Of a DNA stretch of 64,000 nucleotides, positions 19,792-30,669 are shown one piece after another; position 1 is the first letter of the stretch, and every line of letters begins with the position of its first letter. The DNA comes from Physcomitrium patens. Lineage: Eukaryota > Streptophyta > Bryopsida > Funariales > Funariaceae. The notes under the pieces were generated by a model, which ran no database searches, was not told the DNA's origin, and saw nothing but the letters and a program-made list of their open reading frames with translations. A program made the position numbers and the translations under genes. The DNA lies in NCBI RefSeq assembly GCF_000002425.4, contig NC_037263.1, positions 4,371,199 to 4,435,198 of the forward strand, written 5' to 3'.

Positions 19792-20348
19792 GGACCGTGC
19801 GGCTGGACATCTCAACATCCAAAATTAATCAAGGTCCCTTTCTCTCAGCTCAACCTTCAGATTGTTTTATGGTGCCTTTACATCTGGGTATTCAAGAACT
19901 ACAAGTCGATGCTTTATTAGACTCGGGTGCATCCGCTTGCTTTATAGATGAAGAGTTTGCCAAGCTTCACAATATTTCTCTTGTAAAGAAACTTAAGCCT
20001 GTCCATGTAGAAGTCATAGACGGACGACCATTGTCTTCGGGCAATGTTATCCATGAAACTAAACCATTGAAGGTACGTCTTGAAAACCATGAGAGCAATA
20101 TTGTGTTTAATGTTATCAAGACCCCTTCATGTTCTATCATTTTGGGACTATCTTGGCTTGATAGATATAATCCATTGATAGATTGGAAGTTGCGGAAAGT
20201 GACATTTCCAACAAACTCCTTGAAGGTGGAATCTGCCAAGACAATGTCTAGAAACAAATCCTTGTTTATAGGTGCAAGGGCTTTCATGAAGGAAGCCAAG
20301 CAAAATACTCCTCTTGTCATCTTCGCAACTTCGACTCGAGAAGATGCC
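19785..20348 (+). pseudogene. CHR2 protease, truncated by deletion
   Basis: The frame is -1 to gag and reads VRLDISTSKINQGPFLSAQP, then LLDSGASACFIDEEFAKLHN with an intact D-S-G site. It continues through the linker (IILGLSWLDRYNPLIDWKLR and KSLFIGARAFMKEAKQ). It is cut after TSTREDA, where it joins LTR sequence of FLD1. No codons for the front of RT remain on this side. Confidence 0.88.
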
Positions 20349-20945
20349 AGTTCGGGTTTCATTGGAGGTTTTTGAAAGATCAAGGGAATTAGAGAGAGGA
20401 GCTTCATGCTTCGGGTCGGGGAAAGAAAGACATAGAATTTGGATTTTCCTTCTTCGTAGAGTTTTGGAAAGACTGAGGCAATCGCTGCTGAAGTCAGTGT
20501 TGTAATGGTAAATCGAGATTTTTAAATAAAGTAGGTTTGAATACTCTTGACTGTTTTGTAAAATCGAGTTATGTCTGTGATTGAAGGATTAAAGGGGTGT
20601 CTATAGGATTCAGTATGCGGAGTGAATGAAATTTATTGGGTTAATCTAACAGGACAGTCAGTGAATACAAGATCGTAAGTACAAAGCGGTATTGAAGATT
20701 AACAGTTTGGGTTGTTCGGGGTTCTCTGTAACGTCTAGAGACCTACCGGCTGGGGCAAAAAAAAAAAAAAAGACTTCGACAAGCGGTCGAAAAGCATCCG
20801 TATAGATTTATAGTACATTGTTGCAGTCGTTTATATTCCAACAGTCAAAAACTGATAGACTGCTTGACTATCGGCGAATCTCCATACTACCTTCTACAGC
20901 CAAACGCCCGGCGCGTTCTCGAGCAGGAAAGCACGTAATACGACA
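20349..20945 (+). repeat. FLD1 5' LTR, first ~710 bp deleted
   Basis: It matches 27639-28236 and 42539-43129 from AGTTCGGGTTTCATTGG to TACGACA. The first part of the LTR, present in the other copies, is absent at the CHR2 junction. Only AG is shared at the breakpoint. Confidence 0.9.
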
Positions 20946-20949
20946 TAAG

Positions 20950-20967
20950 TGGTGAACCCGACGTGAA
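20950..20967 (+). other. FLD1 candidate primer-binding site
   Basis: TGGTGAACCCGACGTGAA begins 4 nt after the LTR end. In FLD2 it is TGGGGAACCCGACATGAA (43135). The TGG start fits a tRNA 3' end; I cannot identify which tRNA. Confidence 0.55.
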
Positions 20968-21016
20968 AGCTTGAAGTCGAAGGTATTGGATTTCGGTTGA
21001 TTTTATCTTTATTTTT

Positions 21017-23389
21017 ATGGAAAACGAAAATAAAAATTTTGAAGGATTTTTGGGAGAAGTTTCTGATGGGGAGTCTTCTAAACGACAAGGTATGCACATG
21101 GATCTGTCTATTGCTAGTTTGTTTCAAGCCTTCTCATTGTCAATGCAGCAACAGCAAAGCAATGATCGAAAGGAAGCTTTGGCAACCAAAGCATTGCAAG
21201 CAGTGGTCAATAAAATTGATCAATTTGATGGGAGGAATATTTCAAGATATTTAAGATGTTATGTTCGTGAAATGGAATTAAATCGGGTTTCTGAGAAGAA
21301 AATGGTTGCACTATTTGGACTTGCCACGATATCGGAGATAAGGGACCACATTACATCGATTACGGATCATTATGGGAATTCATGGGATGATTTTTTACAT
21401 GCATTGAAAGACGAATATTTCTTGGAAGATGCTGATCGCGTTACTAAGAAGCTGTTTCTGGGATGGATTGAATGGCCCAATAAGAATTTGCAAGGAACAG
21501 AGCTACTAAGGGAATTTGAGAGGCAGTACTCTCAATTATCGAAGGTAGAAAAATTGACATTGGAGCCAAACAAAGATGATCTATTTCTTCAAGCTGCTGA
21601 TGGAGAATTGCAAGAGAAATTAGAACCCCTTTTTGAAGACAAAGAAGAAGATGAAGGATTGACAACGAAGTGGAAGAACATTGAAGATGCGGTGGAGTTG
21701 CTTACAAAAAAAGAAAGGAGGAAGGATAGGAGCTATATTCCGAAAACAGTACAAGCACCCAAAGCTCCAGTACGTACAACACCACCAACAATGCCTACAG
21801 TTCAACCTTCGACATCCTTGTCAAAGAAAGCAGATATGGGTATGGAAGAAATTATACAAGGAATGCGAGATCTTCAAATCAAATTGGCAAGACTTGAAGA
21901 GAATACTTCTATAAACAATTCGAAGAATGTTTCAAAACAAGGATATGTACAAAGATGCATTTGGTGTGATGATACTTCACACACTAGAAAAGATTGCAAT
22001 GAATTTAATAATATGATATGGCAGGGAATTATTTGCTGGAAAGATGGGAAGATAGCATTGAAAGATAGGGAGGATCTTCTTCAAACCAATTTTGGCAAGG
22101 GAGGAATGAGAGCATTGGTTCAAAATTACTTAAAAGAGCATGAAACAGTAGTACGAGAAAGTGCAAGTTATGGTGCTAAAGTAGATGATGAAATTGGTGG
22201 AAGTACGGAAACTAGTGAGTTTTGGGCTTCTGTCGTTTCTACAATGCAAGAAGGGAAATTACCTCGAGAAGCGTTATTGAGAACTGCAGCTACAATACGA
22301 GGAAGAACAAGTTGGGAGGATCCTATTGAATCTCTTTCAGTTCATGCATATATTGCTAAGAGCCAACATAAAGCTTTGATGGAAGAAAAGAGACGAGGAA
22401 ATTTTGATGATACTAGAGAAGGAAATTCTTTTAAGAGGCAAATTCGAGGAGACAAGGCTCGGGAGGCAGCTTCACAAGAATTGCATGTAAAGGATACCTC
22501 AGCATCATTAGGAGAAAAAACAAGGGAGACAAAAGATAAGGGCAAATCAATTGCTTATAAGCTACTTTCTGACATTGAAGCGGCAACAAATTTGAAAGGG
22601 GTATTGGAAGAACGTATATTAAATGCTAAGGTAGAATTTACATTGGAAGAAGTCTTGAAAATTGCAAAGAAGGAGTTTCATGATGTTATCATTGACAGCA
22701 TTAAGCGAAAGAGGCAATTAATGAGTGAAACTGGAATGACTCATGCTATTGATGCAAGAATATGTAGAGATGAAGAAGAGGTTGATATTGGTTACAAGCA
22801 ACCAACAAATGAAAAGAATGGATATAATCAGCGAGTACGTTTCGAAGATTCTAGTGACAAGGAAATGGAAACTTTGAGCCATTATACTCGAAAGCATTGG
22901 GCAAGGGCAACTACTGAGGTATTGGTGAAGGTAGGAGATATAGAAGAACCAATAGTTGCTTTGGTGGACCATGGTTCTGAAATAAATCTCATGTCTAAAG
23001 ATCTTTATAAGAAGCAAAAATGGCCAATTGATATGGAACATGGATGGGCAATACGAGCAGGTAATAATACACGAGGCGAATTATATGGAGCTTGTCCAGA
23101 TGTCAAAATTCGGATTGGGGATGTTGCGACGGAGCAACATTTCTTTGTTCAAGATACAACGTCTTATCCGTTGATTTTAGGACAACCTTATATCACGGCA
23201 ACACGGATGGAAACAAAGGTACTTGACGATGGTTCTGCCTATGCAAAGGTACGGAGCAAAGATGAGAGGAAAGCTGTACAATTTCTAACAGTACCTCCTA
23301 ACCATGAACGAAATCGAGATAGGTTGAGGGAGAAACCATTGCCAAAGATTGTTGAAGGATTTAAGGATTTTGGGGAGGTACCACTGTAA
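21017..23389 (+). CDS. FLD1 Gag-protease polyprotein (790 aa, intact frame)
   Basis: The ATG at 21017 opens MENENKNFEGFLGEVSDGES and the frame is unbroken. Residues about 70-230 form a Gag core (KIDQFDGRNISRYLRCYVRE, YGNSWDDFLHALKDEYF). Near residue 315 is one zinc knuckle, CIWCDDTSHTRKDC. Near residue 640-655 the protease site is IVALVDHGSEINLMS, so D-H-G stands where D-S/T-G is usual, followed by SYPLILGQPYI. The ORF stops 13 codons after the overlap with the pol frame begins. Gag would build the particle and the protease would mature it. It is the only long intact retroelement frame in the window. Confidence 0.88.
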   Translation: MENENKNFEGFLGEVSDGESSKRQGMHMDLSIASLFQAFSLSMQQQQSNDRKEALATKALQAVVNKIDQFDGRNISRYLRCYVREMELNRVSEKKMVALFGLATISEIRDHITSITDHYGNSWDDFLHALKDEYFLEDADRVTKKLFLGWIEWPNKNLQGTELLREFERQYSQLSKVEKLTLEPNKDDLFLQAADGELQEKLEPLFEDKEEDEGLTTKWKNIEDAVELLTKKERRKDRSYIPKTVQAPKAPVRTTPPTMPTVQPSTSLSKKADMGMEEIIQGMRDLQIKLARLEENTSINNSKNVSKQGYVQRCIWCDDTSHTRKDCNEFNNMIWQGIICWKDGKIALKDREDLLQTNFGKGGMRALVQNYLKEHETVVRESASYGAKVDDEIGGSTETSEFWASVVSTMQEGKLPREALLRTAATIRGRTSWEDPIESLSVHAYIAKSQHKALMEEKRRGNFDDTREGNSFKRQIRGDKAREAASQELHVKDTSASLGEKTRETKDKGKSIAYKLLSDIEAATNLKGVLEERILNAKVEFTLEEVLKIAKKEFHDVIIDSIKRKRQLMSETGMTHAIDARICRDEEEVDIGYKQPTNEKNGYNQRVRFEDSSDKEMETLSHYTRKHWARATTEVLVKVGDIEEPIVALVDHGSEINLMSKDLYKKQKWPIDMEHGWAIRAGNNTRGELYGACPDVKIRIGDVATEQHFFVQDTTSYPLILGQPYITATRMETKVLDDGSAYAKVRSKDERKAVQFLTVPPNHERNRDRLREKPLPKIVEGFKDFGEVPL

Positions 23390-26300
23390 AGCGAGATTAT
23401 GGAGGTACAAAAGAGGAGGTACTCTCGCGAGATGAAGGTGCCTTTGATGCGAGTTTTATTGGTATATTGGAGAATGGAAATATTATGTATAAGAAAGTTG
23501 ATGATTTTAAAAGAAAAGAAAGAAAAAGATTATATGATATTGAAGGAGAGTTACGCAAGATAGGTACATTGCAAGATGATGAGAGGATTTTGGGTGTTTA
23601 TTAAGAAAATGGACTGAAAGATTCATTGGAATTGATTACATCTATTGGGTTAGGGGATAATGATAAGATTGTTGAGATTCATTCGAGAGAGGTTTATACC
23701 ATGCTTGAATCTTTTCAAGCACCAGAGGTCACGGTAGAGACGAGATATAAAACGGCAGATAAGAAGGTAAAGCCTGTTGCCGGACCACTACCAGAGGATT
23801 CTAAAGAAAAAATGGGAGAAGCATCAAAAGAAGCAAGTTTAAGAGATCCAATGGGTATTGGACATCAGTTTACTGAAGAGACTTTTGAAGAATTGAAGAT
23901 TGGTTCTGATGGTTCTTTATTGCCAGAGGAAATTACTTGCTTCAAAAAGATGTTGGCTAAACAAGGTAGATCGTTTGCCTTCGAATCTCATGAAATTGGG
24001 TGTGTGGATCCAAATATTATAACACCTATGGTTATCTTCACTGTACCGCATGTACCTTGGAATCTAAGACCGATTCTAGTACCAAGGGCACATTTACCTA
24101 AATTGGTGGAACTATTGAAAGAAAAGATAAAGATGAAAATATTGGAACCTTCATTTACACCATATTCTTGTCGATGGTTTATGGTACCTAAGAAGAATGG
24201 GTCACTACGGTTTATTCAAGATATGCAGCCGGTGAATGCTGTAACTGTTAGGAATGCAGGAATTGGACCTATTATGGATGAATTTGCTGAGGCGTTTGCT
24301 AGAAGAGCGATCTATTCAATGGGTGATTTGTATTCAAGTTATGATCAATTTCAACTTGCCGAAGGAAGTAGAGATATGACAACGATGAGGACACCGCTTG
24401 GATTGGTTAGAATGTGCACTCTTCCTCAAGGCGTGACCAACTCAGTTGCGCATATGATGAATGGGATGAATAAGGTATTGAGAGATTATATTCCGGAAAA
24501 GACTATGCCTTTTTTGGATGATGTTCCTATAAAAGGGTGCAGAGAAGGACATAAGGATGAAACTTTAGATATGAGGGAGTGTCGCAAATATGTTATTGAT
24601 CATATACAGGATTGTGAAAAGATTTTAACTCGGCTTGGAGAAGTTCATCTTTCATTATTGGGTATGAAGTCCGTATTTGGAGTGCGAGAGGTTGTAATTG
24701 TTGGACATTTATTCGGATCTTACGGAAGAAAACCAGATCCGACTAAAGTTGATGCAATTGGAAGGATGAAAGAGGATTGTGGTTCTTTAACAGAGGTTCG
24801 CAGGTTTTTGGGTGCATGTGTATTTTATCAAATCTGGATCCCTCATTTTGCTCACATAGCGGATCCATTATATGAACTGTTACGCAAGGGTTACCGATTT
24901 GAATGGGAAAAAAGGCATTTTCAGGCAATGCAAAGATTGAAGAAATTATTGATGTCACCTCCAATATTGAGGAAGGTTGATTATAAGTGCAATAGACTAG
25001 TGATTCTTACTGTAGACGCTAGTCCAATTGCTGTTGGATGGGCTGTGGGTCAAGATGATTCGAATAGGAGTAGATTTGCAGTTTGATTTGGGGCTAAAGT
25101 TTAAAGTATTCGTCAGTGTGCATATTCGCAAGTCAAAAGAGAACTTTGGGGAGTCTTTTCGGCTATGAGAGCTGAAAAGGACTATTTGATTGGAGCAGTA
25201 GTAGTAATTGAAACAGATTGCCTGCCATTGCTTGGAATGATTATTAACTGTTCAATGCCAGATATTGCATTGTTGAGATGGATTACTTATATTAAGTCAC
25301 TAAATCCAGAATTTAAGCATATCACTGGAAAGGACAATTTAGTAGCAGACATGCTATCTCGAGCAAGATACGAGAGGGAGGACGAAATGGTTGAAGACAT
25401 TGATGATGTCGGATTGAAGTTCTATTCAATATCAAATCTCAACAGAGAAGACAAGCTATTTCTTGAAGAATCTTATGAAGGAGAATTATTGGATATTGGT
25501 CATTATTTGAATACCTTGTCTAAGTAGGGGAATTGGTCTGCAGAAAAATTCAAACAAATAAGAAAAAAAGTATATGGATTTTTACTTCGAGATGGATTCT
25601 TATGAAAGAGACCGAAGAAAGGAATTGGGATGCCACAACGAGTGATAGGCAAAAGGGAAGAAAAACTAAAATTATTAAAGGAGTTTCATGATAGTTTATG
25701 GCAGGGCATAGAGGGATCTGGGCTACTTTTGCTAAACTCAAGGAACGATATTGGTGGAAAAATATGTATCGAGATGTGCTCTCATTTGTAGAGTCATGTG
25801 AAATCTGTCAATCGTATTCTAATATCCGACATCGAGATGGTCTTCATCCTACATATCCTCTGGCTATTCATTTTAAATGGGTTGTTGATTTGGTTATTAT
25901 GCCGGTTGGGTTATGGCAGATGAGATATTTGGTTTTAGCTCGTGAAGATTTATCAAATCAAGTAGAAGGAAGAGCATTGAGGACAAAATCTACAGAGGGG
26001 ATTTGTAGGTTTTTGCTTGAAGATGTCATTTGCCATTACGGGTGCGTAGGAAAAATCACTGCAGATCGTGGAGAATTAAATGCACAAGAAGCTCGTAAGT
26101 TCTTTGAAAAATGTGGAGTTAAGCTATCATTGACTACTGCTTATAATCCGGAAGGGAATGCAAAAAGCGAACGCGGTCACCCGCCGATTGTGAAAGCATT
26201 GGTTAAAGCTTGTAATGGGAAAGTTAAAGAGTGGCCACGGCTTTTGTCATTTGTATTATGGGCTGATCGAACAACACATAGTTTGGTGACAGGATATATG

Positions 26301-26864
26301 CCAGTAGAACTTATGAGAGGTCAAAAACCAATTATGCCGATTGAAGAAAGAATACTTACTTGGAGTATGCTACCATGGAAAGATGGATTGACGAGAGAAG
26401 AACTTCTGGCTATTAGGATTCGACAATTGGAGCAAAGAACGGAAGATGTCCAGATAGCATTGGGAAGGTTAAAAAGAGTAAGGTTATAAAACAAGGCGCG
26501 ATTCAATAAGCAACATCGATTGAGACCAAAAGCAATCGAGGAAGGTGACTGGGTACTTGTTTATGACAATAGTCTGGATAATCAACATAGTACTTTGCGA
26601 AAATTTTCAAAACGTTGGTTTGGACCATATGTGGTAACAACTGTTCATGATAATGCGACTTACTCATTACGGGAGTTAGATGGTACAAAATTGAAAATAC
26701 CAATTGCAGGGAAGCGAGTAAAAATATTTAAACGAAGACACGCAGAGATGAATATGGAAGACCTTAATGAAGGTACAGAGATTCTGCAGCAAGAAGATGA
26801 AAGTGATTTGGATAATGAAGGTGACGAAGACGAACTGGACAAATACGTAGGGGATATATTCTGA
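23366..26864 (+). pseudogene. FLD1 pol: RT, RNase H, integrase (broken)
   Basis: Pol is in the -1 frame relative to gag-protease, overlapping it by about 25 nt. A TAA at about 23603 is shared with FLD2. RT is at 23626-25086: SCRWFMVPKKNGSLRFIQDM, then MGDLYSSYDQFQLAEG and the catalytic box PFLDDVPIKG. RNase H has a TGA at 25084 and a TAA soon after (ITGKDNLVADMLSR is its end). A one-base frameshift lies near 25696. Integrase has an HHCC domain, VVDLVIMP, ITADRGELNAQEARKF and NPEGNAKSERGH. A stop at 26487 precedes the GPY/F-like tail (SKRWFGPYVVTTVHDNATYS) and an acidic C-terminus. Confidence 0.85.
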
Positions 26865-26911
26865 ATCAAACAGCAATTGGGTAAATTGGTGCATACCGGA
26901 GGATGCACAGG

Positions 26912-26926
26912 TTCAGAGGGGGTGGA
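26912..26926 (+). other. FLD1 polypurine tract
   Basis: TTCAGAGGGGGTGGA ends exactly at the 3' LTR start TGTCGTG. Confidence 0.65.
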
Positions 26927-28236
26927 TGTCGTGTTGTAACACGAGTATACAGTGAAAATAAAAAAAAGAAGGGGAATTTTATTAATATTCAGTCACCTCA
27001 AATATTGGGAGCATCGACCAACTCCAGCGCAAATACTGAGTGGTCAGGTTCAGGCACCCCGTTACAGTCAGCCGGGGCACACTGAAATGCTCCGTTCGAT
27101 TCTAATAACCGGAGTTAGCAAGATGAGAAGGACCAATTCACACGACGGGTTTGAAGAGCCAATTGGATCCAATTTCGAGAATCCAATCTGCGTCCTCTTA
27201 CCCAATATGAGACTTGTATTGGTGGAGCAACCCTATATAGTGTAATTACGGAAAAATCCGGGTCTTACTACGGGCCTCAGCCAGTTTGATGCGAAGACCA
27301 ATTTGACTCAATTACGCGAGCATCCAGGTTACTACGGGCATCTTACCCAATATGGGACCTGAATTGGTCGGGCGACTCATTGTGGTCCCGATTACGGGGT
27401 TTCAATTCTGTTTCGGGTTGTCCTGTTCTCTGTGCCGTTTCAGGGAACTTTGTTTACGGTAAATGGATCTCTTAAAGGTAAAACGGAGGAGAAGGCCTTG
27501 ATGACGTGAGCCAATTTCGGATCTAAGCTCTAACGATGGGAGCCAATTCCGGATCTAAGATGGAAGATTGAAGAAATTCAGAGGATAAGGTTAGGAGAAT
27601 CGGGGGGGAGGGGGTTTTCAAGCTTTTACAAGGTTACTAGTTCGGGTTTCATTGGAGGTTTTTGGAGATCAAGGAAATTAGAGAGAGGAGCTTCATGCTT
27701 CGGGTCGGAGAAAGAAAGACATAGAATTTGGATTTTTCTTCTTCGTAGAGTTTTGAGAAGACTGAGGCAATCGCTGCTGAAGTCAGTGTTGTAATGGTGA
27801 ATCGGGATTTTAAATGAAGTGGGTTTGAATACTCTTGACTGTTTTGTAAAATCGAGATACGCCTGTGATTGAAGGATTAAAAGGGTGTCTATAGGATTGA
27901 GTATGCGGAGTGAATGAAATTTATTGGATTAATCTAACAAGACAGTCAGTGGATACAAGATCGTAAGTACAAAGGGATATTGAAGATTAACAGTTTGGGT
28001 TGTTCGGGGTTCTCTGTAACGTCTAGAGACCTACCGGCTAGGTTAAAAAAAAAAAAAAAAAAGACTTCGACAAGCGGTCGAAGAGCATCCGTATAGATTT
28101 ACGGTACATTGTTGCAGTCATTTATATTCCAGCAGTCAAAAACTGATAGATTGCTTGACTATCGGCGAATCTCCATACTACCTTCTACAGCCAAACGCCC
28201 GGCGCGTTCTCGAGCAGGAAAGCACATAATACGACA
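26927..28236 (+). repeat. FLD1 3' LTR (1310 bp)
   Basis: It starts TGTCGTGTTGTAACACGAGT and ends TACGACA. It aligns with the FLD2 5' LTR and, strongly decayed, with 49469-50802. Short ORFs inside (26952, 28109) have no support as genes. Confidence 0.93.
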
Positions 28237-30344
28237 ACGTTCATCTGGTACTCAAAAAACTACGGGAGCGAGGACTCTATGCCAAATTGGAGAAGTGCTT
28301 ATTTCACCAAACTAAGATGGAGTTTTTCGGATTCATCGCGACTACGGAAGGCTTGAAGATGGATCCAAAGAAGGTGGAAGCAATCATGTCTTGAGAAGTT
28401 CCGAAGATGGATAGGGACGTACAATGTTTTCTTAGATTTGCTAACTACTATCGGATCTTCATCAAGAATTATTCTTAAGTTGCTGCCCCCTTCACTCGGT
28501 TAACGTGTAAGTACAAGCTCGAATGGGGACCTATCGCAGAAAAAGTATTTCAAGATTTAAAGATGGTATTTACTACAACTCCAATCTTGGTACATCCGGA
28601 CTTTACAAAGGCCTTTTATTTGGAGACAGATGCTTCGGATTTTGCTTCGGGAGCTGTACTTTCACAGATGGACGTAGATGAGAAGCTCCATCTAGTTGCG
28701 TTCTATTCTCGAAAATTCTCTGCTGTTGAGATCAACTATGAGATCCACGATAAGGAACTCCTTGCTATAGTAGATTCTTTCCAAGAGTGGCGCCACTTTC
28801 TCGAAGGAACTGCACATCCAGTGACCGTATATACGGATCACAAGAATTTGGAGTATTTTATGTCGGCTCGGGTTTTGAATCGGCGTCAAGCTCGGTGGAG
28901 TATGTCGCTATCCAAGTTCGACTTTGTTATTACTTATCGGCCTGGGAAGCAACAAGAGTTGTCCGATGCATTATTAAGGAGATCATATCTCGCGCCAAAG
29001 GTTGGAGATGCAGCATTTGATCAACAGTGCACGACATTGTTGAAGTCAGAGAAATTTTGGCTCAACACAGCTATTGTACCAATTGATGCTGACTTCCTCG
29101 ACCAGGTATGGGCCGCAACCATTGAAGATTCTCTAGCCCTTGATATCAAGCAACATGCTAGTAATGATAAATTCAAGATGGAAGGAGATCTAGTATATTT
29201 CAAAGAGCGATTGTATATCCCAAAAGGGCCAACACGACTCCGAGTTCTTCAATCTCGTCATGACTTTTCAACTGCGGGACATTTTGGATTCAATAAGACC
29301 TTGGAACTTATTTCCCGTGATTTTTGGTGGCCTCAAATGTGGAAGGATGTGAAAGATTTTGTTGTATCTTGTGACATTTGTTCAAGATCCAAAAACCCTC
29401 GACATCGGCCTTATGGACTTCTACAGCCATTGGCTATTCCGCGCCGACCATGGTCTTCGGTTTCCATGGACTTTATTACGGATCTACCACCATCGAATTC
29501 ATTTGACAGCATTTTTGTTGTCGTAGATCGGCTTACAAATATGGCGCATTTTGTCCCTTGCAAGAAGACATCGTCAAGCGAAGACACAGCAAGACTCTTT
29601 TTTGATAATGTGTATCGATATCATGGTCTACCAGATGATATCGTATCGGATCGAGGAACCCAGTTTGTGTCAAAGTTTTGGAAATCTCTTTTTGAGATAT
29701 TGAAGGTGGATATTAAGCTTTCTTCGGCATTTCATCCTCAAACGGACGGCCAAACAGAACGGGTGAATCAAGTTTTAGAGCAATATTTACGTTGCACCAT
29801 CAACTATCAACAAGATGATTGGGCCACATATCTACCGCTAGTCGAGTTCGCATATAACAACACCCTTCATGTGTCAACTCAACAAACGCCATTCTTTTCT
29901 AATTATGGATACCATCTAAAGCTTGACTTATGGAGTTCGTCAATGATTAACAATTCGGCAGCTGAAGGATTGGTGAAGGAGCTTTTGCAGCTTCAAACTA
30001 CATTGAAGCTTCAATTGCAAACTTCCCAAGAATCTTACAAGGCATCCGCGGACAAATTTCAGAATCAGGCACCTAAATTCACGATTGGAGACAAAGTTTG
30101 GCTGCTTCGACAAAATATTAAGACCAAGCGGCCATGTGACAAATTGGACTATCGGAGATTGGGACCATTTGTTATCCAGAAGCAGATCAATCCTATAGCG
30201 TATCGTCTGGATTTACCAGCTACTATGAAGGTACATCATGTCTTTCATGTTTCTTTGTTGGAGCCTTATCGAGAATCGTCTTTTTCTGGAAGAGTACAAT
30301 GTCCACCACCTAGCATAGAAATAGAGAACCACAAAGAATACGAG
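28237..30344 (+). pseudogene. CHR2 pol: RT end, RNase H and integrase
   Basis: It begins within RT (VHLVLKKLRERGLYAKLEKC) directly after FLD1. Two stops occur near 28394 (TGG to TGA) and 28477. From 28563 the frame is open: RNase H FYLETDASDFASGAVLSQ, YEIHDKELLAIVDSFQEWR, TVYTDHKNLEYF. Integrase has H-x3-H (HDFSTAGHFGFNKT), CDICSRSK, SMDFITDLPPSNSF, DDIVSDRGTQFVSKFW and HPQTDGQTERVNQVLEQYL, so D, D and E are present. The GPY/F tail includes YRRLGPFVIQKQINPIAYRL and KVHHVFHVSLLEPY. Confidence 0.92.
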
Positions 30345-30524
30345 GTGGAAAAGGTCCTGGATTGATGGCAAAGATAGGGTAAATTAGAATACTTTGTGCA
30401 TTGGAGCGGTTACGATATTAATGAACGAACATGGGAGCCGGCCGAAAATCTCACGAATGCGCCGTAAAAGGTACAGGAGTTTCATCGACGATATCCTGAG
30501 AAACCCAAGCCGGTTCGACGATAG
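30345..30524 (+). pseudogene. CHR2 chromodomain (three stops)
   Basis: In the pol frame the sequence reads EYEVEKVLD, stop (30363), WQR, stop (30375), GKLEYFVHWSGYDINERTWE, PAENLTNAP, stop (30465), KVQEFHRRYPEKPKPVRR, stop (30522). This is a typical chromodomain, which in chromoviruses directs integration to marked chromatin. The last stop is the natural end of pol; the other three are mutations. CHR1 retains only the tail after its deletion. Confidence 0.88.
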
Positions 30525-30669
30525 CTTCTTACTGAAGCTTGCTCATCTAGAAAACAGAAAAGAGGAGAGAGCACCACCAAAATCCATAGTTGATGTAGTC
30601 ATTCTCTCCAAGATAGCGTAGAACTTTGTTAGTAGCCCAAGTTTGTTCTTATTGTTTAAGCCTTTGAAT

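Larger units (their letters stand above)
20349..28236 (+). mobile_element. FLD1: Ty3 element with FLDD reverse transcriptase, nested in CHR2
   Basis: The LTR termini are TGTCGTG...ACGACA (from the complete 3' LTR). Order is truncated 5' LTR, primer site, one long gag-protease ORF, pol in another frame, polypurine tract and 3' LTR. The flank at 28237 returns to CHR2 RT sequence. A target duplication cannot be checked because the 5' end is deleted. FLD2 (41615-47029) is a close sister. The group resembles Ty3 elements common in basidiomycete fungi; this relationship is an inference. Confidence 0.9.

Noticed and set aside
22718..23041. Minus-strand ORF of 107 codons, also present in FLD2 (44903-45226)
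   Set aside because: It is the antisense shadow of the conserved gag-protease frame; its conservation follows from the coding strand.
24480..24560. FLDD as a damaged RT active site
   Set aside because: Both FLD copies share it in an otherwise well-conserved RT, and the two catalytic aspartates are present.
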